Shown here: positions 1 to 10,240 of the stretch, in pieces | Position numbering within the stretch: position 1 is the first letter of the stretch | Layout: every line of letters starts with the position of its first letter | Source of the DNA: Chrysomallon squamiferum | Taxonomy: Eukaryota; Mollusca; Gastropoda; Neomphalida; Peltospiridae | DNA length: 22,500 nucleotides | Assembly: GCA_012295275.1 (NCBI GenBank) | Contig: CM022672.1 | Location: 34,406,173 to 34,428,672 of the forward strand | Direction: 5' to 3' | Made by a program: the position numbers and the translations under genes | The notes under the pieces: generated by a model | Databases searched by the model: none | Told to the model about the DNA's origin: nothing | The model's input: the letters and a program-made list of their open reading frames with translations, nothing else

Positions 1-32
1 ATAATAATAATAATAGTAATAGTAATAATAAT
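1..32. repeat. (AAT)n microsatellite, cut by window edge
   Basis: ATA triplets with two TAG interruptions run from the first base, so the tract probably continues upstream of the window. Confidence 0.9.
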
Positions 33-107
33 TTATGGTTTAGCTATAAACGACATACATGCGCGCGCTAACAAGGCACGTTGAACAAGCAGATATTTGT
101 AATCCTA

Positions 108-199
108 CTGCTACTGCCATTACTGTTATTATTCTACTGCTACTTCTACTAATACTACCATTACTACTTTATCACTACTACTACTACTACTACTACTAC
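108..199. repeat. (ACT)n trinucleotide tract
   Basis: An imperfect CTA/CTG/TTA triplet stretch becomes a pure (CTA)n run at about 173-199. The frame over it reads as Leu, Ile and Tyr runs, which is a repeat translation and not a protein. Confidence 0.9.
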
Positions 200-278
200 G
201 ACTCTATTGCATATGTGTTTGTATCACTGAATTTAGTAAAATAGGCAAAGCCAAAGGTATTCAGGTAGGCTGGTATTT

Positions 279-289
279 ATGTATGTATA

Positions 290-328
<39 letters not shown>

Positions 329-427
329 TTTTGTGTGTATGTGTATGCGTGTGTGTGAGTATGTGTGTGTGAGTGTGTGCGTGCGTGCGAGTGTAAGTAT
401 CAATTTCCCATGCAGGCAGGCAGGCAG
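279..427. repeat. compound (GT)n/(TA)n/(TGCG)n tract with (CAGG)4
   Basis: GTAT, GT, TA and GTGCGTGC units follow one another, and a short run of CAGG units closes the tract at about 411-427. Confidence 0.9.
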
Positions 428-540
428 TAAGAAAGGTTTGTTAGGTAGGTATATTTTTACCTATATCTGGTACATAGTCGGTTGTTTTCGCATCTTTGCA
501 CACTTTCTCGGTACATCGGGCGTCTGTAGCTCTGACGTAT

Positions 541-590
541 CGGCACCGGCTCCACAACCTGCTTCCGGTGAACACAAACATGGCGGCTGA
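541..590 (+). promoter_or_regulatory. possible promoter patch with ETS-like and YY1-like motifs
   Basis: This is a GC-richer island in AT-rich DNA. It holds CTTCCGGT (562-569), the core of the ETS/GABP site, and AACATGGCGGCTG (577-589), which matches the YY1 core ATGGCGGC. In animal genomes this pair is common at housekeeping promoters and start codons. The ATG at 580 has A at -3 and G at +4, but its frame ends after seven codons (MAAERKT) and no clear splice donor follows at once. No transcript is visible, so this is a motif-based guess. Confidence 0.35.
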
Positions 591-1284
<694 letters not shown>

Positions 1285-1361
1285 ATACATGTGTGTATGC
1301 AGGTATATGGGTTTATGTGTGTATGTGTGTGTTATATCTGACTACTGTGTTTAGATATCTG

Positions 1362-2521
<1,160 letters not shown>

Positions 2522-2991
2522 ACAGTCTAATAACATTATTTTAAGAAATGAAGTGCCTACATAACTTTCGTAAGATTTAAAAAAAAAATATAAAAACATC
2601 GATAAACATTTCAACAGAATAAAACGTTCAGGCGACAAACGAAGAGAATGAACACCGCGACAAAGAAGAACGTTCAGACAGGACTCAGGAGGCTCTGGTT
2701 GCGGAGAACTGAACTGTTCACAGTGTTCTGACTCGCGACGAAGAGAATGATCACTGCGCTCACAAACAAGAACGTTCAGACAGGACTCAGGACGTTCTGG
2801 TCGCGGAGAACTGGACTGTTCACAGTGTTCTGACTCGGGAGAGAATCGGCTTCAGAGTTCATGAAGTAAACGCGTCGTTCAGCACAAAACACGATCTGGT
2901 GACAGCTCGTTCTTGTAGGCAGAGACGTTGTGTTGTTGTTGTAAGCTTCACTTCTACTGTCAGTGGGCGAGACGTTGTGTTGTTGTTGTTG
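2522..2991. other. ATG-less open frames on both strands, origin unknown
   Basis: On the minus strand one frame stays open from 2851 down to 2522 (110 codons) between TGA stops at 2852-2854 and 2519-2521. On the plus strand a frame is open from 2713 to 2991 (93 codons). It would extend back to 2623 but for one TGA at 2710-2712, where the second repeat copy has TGG. Neither frame has an early ATG, and no convincing splice sites bound them. The repeat units differ mainly at protein-changing positions, so coding selection is not supported. Openness may simply reflect the higher GC of the duplicated unit. A captured exon or transposon fragment cannot be ruled out. Confidence 0.3.
2641..2846. repeat. 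two-copy tandem duplication, unit 99-102 bp
   Basis: Copy 1 (2641-2739) and copy 2 (2740-2837) share GAAGAGAATGA, CGTTCAGACAGGACTCAGGA and ACTGTTCACAGTGTTCTGAC. A third copy starts with GAGAGAAT and stops. Copy 2 has a net 3 bp insertion near 2760-2770, so the reading frame is kept. Confidence 0.9.
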
Positions 2992-3014
2992 TAAGCTTCA
3001 CTTCTACTGTCAGT
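2922..3014. repeat. two-copy tandem duplication, unit 47 bp
   Basis: GAGACGTTGTGTTGTTGTTG followed by TAAGCTTCACTTCTACTG recurs at 2922 and 2969. The copies differ by one extra GTT triplet, plus a GGGC linker. Confidence 0.92.
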
Positions 3015-3449
3015 CAAAAACACGAAATACAAGGTGATAAACAGGTCTTATGTTGGAAAATAGTCAAGAGACTTTTCCGAAGATTTTCGTGTGGCAAAAC
3101 CTTGTTATACAGGACAGACTAAAAAAATCTATGATATTAAACTTCTGTTTGGTCGAGGTTGTTTATAAAGAGCAGGCGACGTGAGCGTAAAAACGTAGTG
3201 AATGAATGTTGTGCGTGAAACACGACCAGAGAAACGTAATTAAATGGCCGCTACCCAAAGTACTTTCGATTGAGATTAAACACTTTTACTTCACAATACA
3301 AGGTCACAATAACAGCAGAGATAATTTTCCATTCACGCAGTTTTTATTCACACGGGATCTCAACTAGAGGATAAATCAAGCGTTCAAAAGTCAATAGAAA
3401 CAGGTCAATACAGTGTGGCGGATCAAAAACAGCGGCGTTTTTGAGTACT
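3015..3449. other. unique sequence, no gene seen
   Basis: Mixed-composition sequence with scattered CpGs. Stops close all frames within short distances and no repeat or RNA structure stands out. Confidence 0.6.
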
Positions 3450-3602
3450 TAGTAGTAGTAGTAGTAGTAGCAGTAGTAGTAATTGTAGTAGTAGTAGTAG
3501 TAGCAGTAGTAGTAGTAGTAGTTGTTGTAGAAGTAGTAGTAGTAATTGTAGTAGTAGTAGTAGTTGTAATAATAGTAGTAATATAATAATAGTGATAGTA
3601 AT
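3450..3602. repeat. (GTA)n trinucleotide tract
   Basis: AGT/GTA triplets with scattered AGC, TTG and AAT variants run for about 150 bp and grade into AT-rich DNA. Confidence 0.95.
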
Positions 3603-4228
3603 TATATTTGTAATTATAAAAAGATGAACAACTACAACTGGAGAAGCACTGAGGTTTGAGCTAGAAACCTGTGATACCTGAACTGACTGGTTTAGCTGGT
3701 AACAACGAAGGGAATGTTACACTGCTGTGTGTTGTATCTGTAACAGACGTATCAACACAGTTCAGTCACTCACTGCAGCTACAACAACCTCGGGACCATG
3801 TGTGAGTCGGAACTGCTCACTGAATGTGCTCTCCACGTTTGTTTACACTCGCTGTTTTTAAATGTGTCTGAGTCACGATCTGGTCTATGATGTCCACGTT
3901 TCTTACACAACTTTCCTGTCCCAGTTTCAATACAACTGTATTAACAGATTTACTTTTTAATCTAGCCGCAGAGAAAAAGACAAAACAGCGTTTAGAAGAT
4001 GCTTACTTACACTAAAACAATCAAACACGCTGGTCCTGGTTGTAGAGAAATGTGGATTAAGATTCTCGTGACCAAGATAGTGGCTGCGGAACAAGCGAGA
4101 GAGTCAAACGATTCTCATATTAATACGCTACTCAGTCGCGATCTCTATACGTGCGTGTTTCAAGGCAGTTAACGTAACCATGACGTGACCAAAGTGTAGT
4201 TTGGTTTGTAAGAGTCACGCGTCTTTTT
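3603..4228. other. CpG-containing unique sequence, no gene seen
   Basis: Composition is nearer balanced than the surroundings. A 60 bp direct spacing separates TCCACGTTTGTTTACAC (3832) from TCCACGTTTCTTACAC (3892). TGAGTCA, an AP-1-like word, lies near 3868. A 30-codon frame starts at the ATG at 3798 but has no supporting feature. Confidence 0.55.
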
Positions 4229-4700
4229 AAAGGAGACGTAGCAAATAATCTTATGTCTCCCCACATAAACAATCTACCAAGAATAAAGGGGAACCTAGCA
4301 AGCAATCACAGACTCCCCTAACTTAGAAAACAGTAGGTTTCTCTAAATGGAAAACGTAGCAAGCAATCATAGGTCTGTAAAGGGAACCTACAAAACAATC
4401 CTAGATCTCACTGAAACCAAGCAAGCAATCTCCCTAAAGAGACATTGCAAAGAATAACAGATTTCTCTAAGTGAAAGCTATCATAGACATTCCTAAAGGG
4501 GAAACCTAACAAACAATCATAGGTCTCCCTGATCTGGCATCTATCAAGCATCGTATGTTACTTAGAGAACTTACAAGCACTCACAGATCCCACACACGAG
4601 AACTTATGAAGAAATAAGTGGCCACCATAAACTGGAAGCTTGGCCGTTCCTAAGCAGAACCTAAAAGCAATCGTAAGTATCGCTGAACGGAACCGAAGTT
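4229..4700. repeat. degenerate ~35 bp minisatellite with hairpin-capable units
   Basis: About 11-13 diverged units follow the approximate consensus AAAGGGGAACCTAGCAAG + CAATCATAGGTCTCCCT. Starts are recognisable near 4229, 4285, 4346, 4379, 4413, 4436, 4469, 4495, 4563 and 4652, mostly 23-37 bp apart, with degraded copies between. The two ends of a unit are complementary: GGAGAC/GTCTCC (4232, 4255), AGGGGA/TCCCCT (4287, 4314), AGAGA/TCTCT (4438, 4464), and AGGG..ACCT/AGGT..CCCT (4497, 4521). No coding frame runs through it. I do not recognise it as a named repeat family. Confidence 0.75.
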
Positions 4701-5002
4701 CATGTTAGCGCAAGGTTTAAAGACGTTTCTCCAGTATCGTAATTAATACGGGATTAACTTTTAACTGGAGCCTGTGAACTTGTGTTCTGTCTGCGTCACA
4801 GAAACCTGATTCATCCTCTGTGAGACTAGTTTGAATAACTCAACAGTTAAACTGAAGAAAACTGATCACAGAGTAAACGTTAAACGGTTTGTCTAAATAC
4901 TGGAGCACTTCATTGTTTGTGGAAATCACTGGGAGAAAAATACATTTTATATTTCATATTATACACTATTGTTGTTACTACTACTATTTACAAACACACG
5001 TA
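4701..5002. other. unique sequence, no gene seen
   Basis: AT-rich unique DNA after the minisatellite, ending in short CTACTA and CACA runs. Nothing identifiable. Confidence 0.6.
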
Positions 5003-5037
5003 CACACACACACCGACACTGTGTGTGTGTGTGTGTG
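5003..5037. repeat. (CA)n/(GT)n inverted repeat
   Basis: A CA run (5003-5013) and a GT run (5021-5037) are separated by seven bases (CGACACT), so the two arms can fold into a hairpin. Confidence 0.85.
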
Positions 5038-5110
5038 AATGTGCGTGTATATAATTATTAGATCAATAAAATGAAATACTAAGAAAAGAGTATTTTTAAC
5101 GTGTTTCTAA

Positions 5111-5352
5111 CAGCTGTAGTTGTAGTAGTTAGTAATTTTAGCAGAATTCTATTGTAAAAGCAGCAGAAGTAATGTTAGCAACAGCAATACAAGATCAGTG
5201 ATGGTTGTTGTAGTAGTAGTTTTAGTTGTGGTTGCAGTGACAGTAACATTACCTGCGATAGAAATTGTAGTGAAAGTGATAGTGACGTAGTTGACGGTAA
5301 TGGTAGCAACGTTAGTGGAAGGTAGTTGTTGCTGCTGCTGTTGTTGTAGTAT
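5111..5352. repeat. degenerate GTA/GTT trinucleotide region
   Basis: Triplet-biased DNA with GTAGTAGTAG near 5210 and a GTTGTTGCTGCTGCTG run near 5325-5345, heavily substituted. It looks like an old, decayed trinucleotide tract. Confidence 0.7.
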
Positions 5353-5608
5353 CGGCAGAGGGAGTATAAGTATAAACAGAAGAAAAAACAGCAGGTGTAG
5401 TAGGTATTGTAAAACAGATTTTCATAAATATTTCGTCTTTGATTTGGTTCTGTGTTGATGGATGTAAGTAAACCAAACCCGTTATGACACTAATCTTAGT
5501 ATTTAACACTCGTCGTTTGGTAAAAGCTGTTTACACGATACAATTAGTAACTAACCTTTTTTTTCTGTAGATTTGGCATTGGGCCCCCCACAGAAAAATA
5601 ACAGTAAT
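5353..5608. other. unique sequence, no gene seen
   Basis: AT-rich sequence. GGGCCCCCC at about 5581-5589 is an isolated GC patch without context. Confidence 0.6.
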
Positions 5609-5701
5609 TAAAAAATAAAAAAGAAGAAGAAGAAGAAGAAGAAAAATAAAAAGAATAAAATAAAATAAATTAAAATAAAATGAATTGAAAAAAAAAAAAA
5701 G
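5609..5701. repeat. A-rich low-complexity tract with (AAG)n
   Basis: (AAG)n at about 5621-5641 is followed by AAAATAAAAT units and an A12 run ending at 5700. Confidence 0.9.
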
Positions 5702-6224
5702 ATATGAAATGAAATGAGCTAGCTTGATAAAGAGATTAAAAACTGAAAAATCTATAATAATAGGGATTGTTACTGACAACGTTGAGTTGCATCTAATTAA
5801 TTACTTCGACTGCAAAACAAGAATAATTTTTATAAGCGCAGGAAATATTTTACTGTTGCTATTCTTTCGTCTTCTTGACTTTGTCGTTGTTTTTTATTAA
5901 TTTTTATTGTGATTGTTGCCGTTGCTGTTGTAATACAAAAATATACTATATATTTAAAAACCATGGTTTATGAGATTCGTAACATATGACAATGCCTTTA
6001 GTGTAGCAAACTCGGTTTCTGGATCAGTTATGACAGAGAACTGTTTACCATGCTGAAGATGAACAACCGAGGAAAATCCAGCCAATTATTTCAACAAAAA
6101 GTCTGGATGACACCAGCATATGTTGTATACGATAAGTAATTGTCTTCAACAAGTTAAGTATGTTAGTCAGACAAAAGTGTGGTATAAGAGCTGCACGACT
6201 CCCGGATAAATAAACACACCTTTG
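5702..6224. other. unique sequence, possible repeat-element debris
   Basis: No gene recognised. A minus-strand frame (6045-6293, 82 codons) crosses the right end and the tRNA-like segment. Its product resembles no family I know and is probably chance. Confidence 0.5.
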
Positions 6225-6300
6225 ACATGAAATGTGGTTCATTGGTAAGTGAGCGTACACAGTTAAAAACAAGTTTAGGATCGATTCCAACAAGATGAAT
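6225..6300 (+). mobile_element. possible decayed tRNA-derived SINE head
   Basis: TGGTTCATTGG (6235-6245) resembles a pol III A box, and GGATCGATTCC (6278-6288) differs from the B-box consensus GGTTCGANTCC at one base. Order and spacing, with 32 bases between the boxes, suit a tRNA-like 5' region. No full cloverleaf, body, A-rich tail or target-site duplication could be read. Chance similarity is a real alternative. Confidence 0.35.
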
Positions 6301-6465
6301 CAGGGACCATTTTCCCATTCAGATTGCTGTATTACGATTTGTATATCAACATCTATCATTGCTTGCCTGTTATGACAGTGGAAAAGTTAAACTAAAAGAC
6401 GTAAGGCTCCTATTGATATTGCCTTTATCTGTTTATCGATGTATCCATACATTCCTCCATTTGTC

Positions 6466-6570
6466 TGCGTATCTATCTATCTATCTGTGTATATCTCTAT
6501 CTATCTACCTATCTACAACATATATATATATATATTTATATTTATATTACTATTTATCTATATTTATATA
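6466..6570. repeat. (TATC)n and (TA)n compound tract
   Basis: ATCT tetranucleotides, then TATATATA and TTTATAT variants. Confidence 0.9.
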
Positions 6571-6808
6571 GCTATCTTTTCTGATCATTTTACGTAAGGG
6601 CAAAAAATGACAACTAAATAATTTCTTTCATTTTTCGACAAAAATTCTTGTTTTACATAAAACAATTAATTAATGTCGTCATTTTTTTTTAAAACAGTAA
6701 CATCATTATATTAATTATTGTTATTTTTAAAATATTAATTATTATATTATACAGCAGTAATAGTAATGGTAATAACACTAGAACCAGGAGGAGGGGAAGG
6801 AGAAGAGG
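6571..6808. other. AT-rich spacer
   Basis: AT-rich sequence with T and A runs. A short purine-rich segment (GGAGGAGGGGAAGG) sits at about 6787-6800 just before the AGT tract. Confidence 0.7.
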
Positions 6809-6940
6809 GTAGTAGTAGTAGTAGTAGTAGTAGTAGCAGTAGTAGTAGTAGTAGTGTTAGTAACAGTAGTAGTAGTAGTAGCAGCAGTAGTACTGGTAGC
6901 AGTGGTAGTGGTAGTAGAAGTAGCAGCAGCAGCAGCAGCG
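6809..6940. repeat. (AGT)n/(AGC)n trinucleotide tract
   Basis: AGT triplets pass into AGC triplets. Read in frame from 6766 this gives a poly-serine chain. There is no non-repeat domain beside it, so it is best seen as a microsatellite. Confidence 0.95.
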
Positions 6941-7365
6941 TATACTATGGGTTGTGATGTTAACAGGTATAACAGTAATTGTAGTAGTCGTCGTAGTGGT
7001 AGTAAGCAGTTGATGTCATTAGATCGTTGCTGTCGGTCACTGACGAAGGCTTCGTGCGATCTACCGCAGTAGAACTGAGTCGTTGCCCGTTTTCTTAAAA
7101 TAACTGACTCTTAAAATAACTTGTGACGTATCGGACAGTGACGTAACAGCAGGAGTGCGACGGAACTCGACTAAGTGCAGTTGTCCTAAAATAGCTATTA
7201 CTGCGTGGGTATGTGACAATGGCAGCTTTCCTAGTCATTTTAGTCAGTGTGGATTGGTTTACATTAATAACGCAGTGAGACATTCATCGTCGTCTTGTTT
7301 TGTCTTTATTCTCTTGTTGAAGGTGTGGTCGTTTTGCTTTTCATTTTTTTAAATTTTACTTGCGT
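6941..7365. other. CpG-containing unique sequence, no gene seen
   Basis: Two short opposing frames (7095-7283 minus, 7155-7352 plus) overlap and neither resembles a protein family. TCTTAAAATAACT occurs twice, 16 bp apart (7093, 7109). Confidence 0.5.
7124..7146 (+). promoter_or_regulatory. paired CRE-like TGACGTA words
   Basis: TGACGTA at 7124-7130 and TGACGTAA at 7139-7146, 15 bp apart, match the CREB/ATF half-site core. No promoter or transcript can be tied to them. Confidence 0.25.
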
Positions 7366-7482
7366 TTGATTATATATATGTGTATATATGTGTGTGTGGG
7401 TGGGTGTGAGAGTGCGTGTGCGTGTGTGTGGGAGTGTGTGTTTGTGTATATATATAGATATAGATATATATCTATATATATG
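7366..7482. repeat. (TATG)/(GT)/(TA) compound tract with a palindrome
   Basis: GTGTGTG, GAGTGTG and TATATA units. The segment 7458-7477 around GATATATATC is a perfect 20 bp palindrome. A GTTTTTGTTTCAG string follows at 7488-7500. Confidence 0.85.
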
Positions 7483-7691
7483 TTTTTGTTTTTGTTTCAG
7501 TGATGAAAATTTACAAAGAATATTTCTAATCCGTTTATACTCAGTTCATTCTGACTGATTAAGGACAAATAAATAGCAGTCGGTTCTACGTATTTCATTC
7601 ATTCATTCATTCATTTTATTTTTCTTCAGTTTTCTAATTTTAAAACGACAGGCAATGAAGACAAAAAAGAAAAAGAAGAAAACAAAAAATC

Positions 7692-7692
<1 letters not shown>
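7483..7692. other. unique sequence with splice-acceptor-like string and (ATTC)n
   Basis: A pyrimidine-rich tract ends in CAG at 7498-7500. One frame then stays open for only 18 codons to a TGA at 7556-7558, with AATAAA at 7568-7573. This is weak evidence for a short terminal exon. CATT tetranucleotides repeat at about 7597-7615. Confidence 0.35.

Positions 7693-7726
<34 letters not shown>
7693..7726. repeat. A34 homopolymer
   Basis: A run of about 34 A's. The flank is A-rich and no retroposon body is recognisable upstream. Confidence 0.95.
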
Positions 7727-7728
<2 letters not shown>

Positions 7729-8065
7729 AAAATAAAAAATAGCACAGAGAGAGAGGGAATGAGAACAAGAAGTATCAAGAGAGTGAACATTTGAACTACT
7801 TGACTTTCTCTCTCGCTCAATCGTGAAGTACGCACAGACAACGTCATAAACACGTCTGAAAAACGAGTAGACTTTTTTCTAATTTGTCCTTATCCATTTT
7901 TTTTTAATATGCTGGCGTGACTGCGGAAAACACACGCATATCTGCAAGCACGTTGAAAACAAGCACGTGCACGCGAAGGAGCAAACCTACGTTTATTCGT
8001 AGGGGTTAATTTTAGGTTTGTTCGTGACGAGCACTTTTTGACATTATGAAGTATATTAATTTTTA
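7727..8065. other. unique sequence, no gene seen
   Basis: Includes a GAGAGAGAG patch near 7746 and a CpG-containing part around 7910-8035 with GCACGTGC at about 7963. No credible frame. Confidence 0.55.
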
Positions 8066-8072
8066 TTGTTAT

Positions 8073-8110
8073 CACACACACATATGTGTGTACGTGTGTG
8101 TGTGTGTGTT
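8073..8110. repeat. (CA)n-(TG)n palindromic tract
   Basis: A CA run meets a TG run at CATATG. ACACACATATGTGTGT (8076-8091) is a perfect 16 bp palindrome. Confidence 0.9.
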
Positions 8111-8216
8111 ATATTAATTTATGTTATTACAAACTTAAGTATATATATGTATACATGTATATATATATATCCATGCATGTAATCAACATACAATAAACAC
8201 ACACACATATATATTT

Positions 8217-8268
8217 TATATCTATCTATCTATTTATCTATCTATATATATCTATCTATCTATCTATC

Positions 8269-8300
<32 letters not shown>

Positions 8301-8315
8301 ACACCTATATCTATT

Positions 8316-8386
<71 letters not shown>

Positions 8387-8392
8387 GTGTGT
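8217..8392. repeat. compound (TATC)-(TA)-(CA)-(CT)-(TA) microsatellite
   Basis: Five simple-repeat types are joined in about 175 bp: TATC units, TA, ACACACATACAC, (CT)n at about 8316-8348, then TA again. Confidence 0.95.
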
Positions 8393-8604
8393 GGGAAAAC
8401 AGTGTTAGATACAGTCATGTAATGCGTGCAATTCGCATAATGTTGCATTATTCGATAATAAAGTATGAAATGCAATGAAGACATGCTTTAAACGCGTTCT
8501 CACTAGGCAATGAACTGAACGAATCATTCTGTAACAACGCTTAAACCGTATTAGCGTAACTGATCCATCCAATTACCACAAATTTGATACCACGACTCAC
8601 ATAC
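8393..8604. other. unique sequence, no gene seen
   Basis: AT-rich with a few CpGs; nothing identifiable. Confidence 0.6.
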
Positions 8605-8690
8605 GAAAAATCACGTGACGAACAGCCCGCTTAAGGATGATGCCCATTTGTCGTGACGTAACTTTACAGTGACGCCCCCTTTTAATACAA
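8605..8690 (+). promoter_or_regulatory. possible regulatory patch: E-box, CRE and GC-box-like words
   Basis: TCACGTGA (8611-8618) is a palindromic USF/MITF-type E-box. TGACGTAA (8654-8661) is a CRE-like site. TGACGCCCCC (about 8670-8679) joins a CRE half-site to a KLF/SP-like C run. The sequence is GC-rich for this window. Clustering within 70 bp suggests a promoter or enhancer, but this is motif reading only. Confidence 0.35.
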
Positions 8691-8900
8691 CTCCCCCCCC
8701 CTGTGTTCCCACAGAGAAGCGGGCTGGAACCGCCTCTGAAATGCCACAGATATCAGTCGTCAAATTCAGCGTCCTGTGACAAGCGATGCCGCGCCGCTGT
8801 GACAAGTACAAATACGTGGTACGGAGCTGAACGAGGCTGCTGAAAGCGAGATCAGAGCGTTTGTCGTAATCAGATCAGTTTTCTCTCGACACCGAGACTG
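8691..8900 (+). other. GC-richer segment with acceptor-like string and 42-codon open frame
   Basis: A C-rich pyrimidine tract ends in TGTGTTCCCACAG (8702-8714), a good match to a 3' splice site. The frame from 8715 is open for 42 codons to TGA at 8841-8843. TGTGACAAG occurs twice (about 8774 and 8799). No family is recognised and no donor site is assigned. Confidence 0.3.
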
Positions 8901-8978
8901 AGGGCAAGAAAGATAAGGTGTAAATAAAAATGTGTGCCTGTGATAGAAAGGACACGGGTGGTGGGGGAGGGAGGGAAG

Positions 8979-9306
<328 letters not shown>

Positions 9307-9360
9307 AAAGTTAAAAGATTAAAAGATTTAAAAGATTAAAATAAATTATTTACATGTACG

Positions 9361-9408
9361 AACATTCACACTCACTGAAATATGTATATGTATTTCTTTG
9401 TGAATGTT
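9361..9408 (+). other. 48 nt imperfect hairpin
   Basis: AACATTCACA (9361-9370) pairs perfectly with TGTGAATGTT (9399-9408). Inside, GAAATA (9377-9382) pairs with TATTTC (9391-9396). There is a 6/2 internal loop and an 8-base terminal loop. It is shorter than a usual pre-miRNA stem, and the outer flanks do not clearly continue the pairing. Confidence 0.5.
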
Positions 9409-9640
9409 TAATTATAGATATGTATGTAGATGTACGTAAGTATGTGTGTATGTACGTATGTTTTTAATTATGTATGAATGCATGGTATGTATATTTATTT
9501 TACTATATGTGAGTGCGTGCGTGCGTGTGCGTGTGTATATTTATATAGTAGTAAATATATATATATATATGTGAGTATGTGTATTTTGTGTGTTTGTGTG
9601 TGTGTGTGTGTGTGTGTATAAATATTTAGTACCTTTTATT
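9409..9640. repeat. TATG/GTGT/TATA-rich low-complexity region
   Basis: Imperfect TATG and TACG tetranucleotides, GTGCGTGCGTGC, TA and GT runs with short unique gaps. Confidence 0.85.
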
Positions 9641-9720
9641 AGTATATATCTGTGTATGTATGTACATGTATCTTTGAAAACATATCAAGATTTATCTTCT
9701 ACGATGTCTGTTTTTACGAG

Positions 9721-9741
9721 TTTTTTTTTTTTTTTTTTTTT
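9721..9741. repeat. T21 homopolymer
   Basis: A pure T run with AT-rich flanks. Confidence 0.95.
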
Positions 9742-9971
9742 AAATTAATGCCTTGAATAGGGTAATTTCTTACTTCACTGAACAAACGAAGTTTCCGATA
9801 CTCTCTTGCTGGCTCTAAATTAAACTATAAATTCATCTTCGCTAATCCCTCAGTGAAAACAGGGGCACGCGTCTCTCAACTTTTCACAAACATTTTTTTA
9901 GTGGCCTTTAATACAATTAGAACTCTTCTGACCCGTGGTTAATTGTTTTCTTTTTCAAGTAGAGGGCAGCA
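9742..9971. other. unique sequence, no gene seen
   Basis: Mixed sequence with a few CpGs; nothing identifiable. Confidence 0.6.
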
Positions 9972-10240
9972 GTGGTGGGGGGGTGGAGGTCAGGAGTGGT
10001 GGGGGAAAGGGAGGGCTCGCGAAGTCTTCAAACGACGAAGGAAACTGCGTCTCGAAGAGGGAAGCTGTGTAAACTGACCGCCACTCGCCAGAAGACAGGA
10101 GTCGGCTGCTTGGGTGGCGGTTTTAATAGACCGGAATAACAAACAAACTCGATTACGAGCCACGCCTATCGTGGGTCGCAGATTCGTGGGGGGGGATTGC
10201 TGTTTCTGCAGCACGTGCCGCGCAGGAAGTGGGTCCCATC
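9972..10240 (+). promoter_or_regulatory. GC-rich, G-tract and CpG-containing patch; possible promoter
   Basis: G runs at 9975-10015 (7, 5, 3 and 3 G's) could support a long-loop G-quadruplex, and another G8 run lies near 10188. CGAGCCACG (10156) and CGTGGGTCG (10170) form a 9 bp inverted repeat with one mismatch and a 5-base loop. CACGTG (10212-10217) and CAGGAAGTGGG (10223-10233), an ETS-like word, close the patch. A minus-strand 74-codon frame (9990-10214) covers it and resembles no protein known to me. Confidence 0.35.

Noticed and set aside
4229-4700. CRISPR-like array
   Set aside because: Repeats are contiguous and degenerate with no unique spacers, and the sequence is clearly eukaryotic in character.
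5531-5779. Hydrophobic 82-codon minus frame that could look like a membrane protein
   Set aside because: Phe/Leu richness comes from A-rich low-complexity DNA read on the other strand.
6766-7072. Poly-Ser and Val-rich frames
   Set aside because: Overlapping readings of the AGT/AGC tract.
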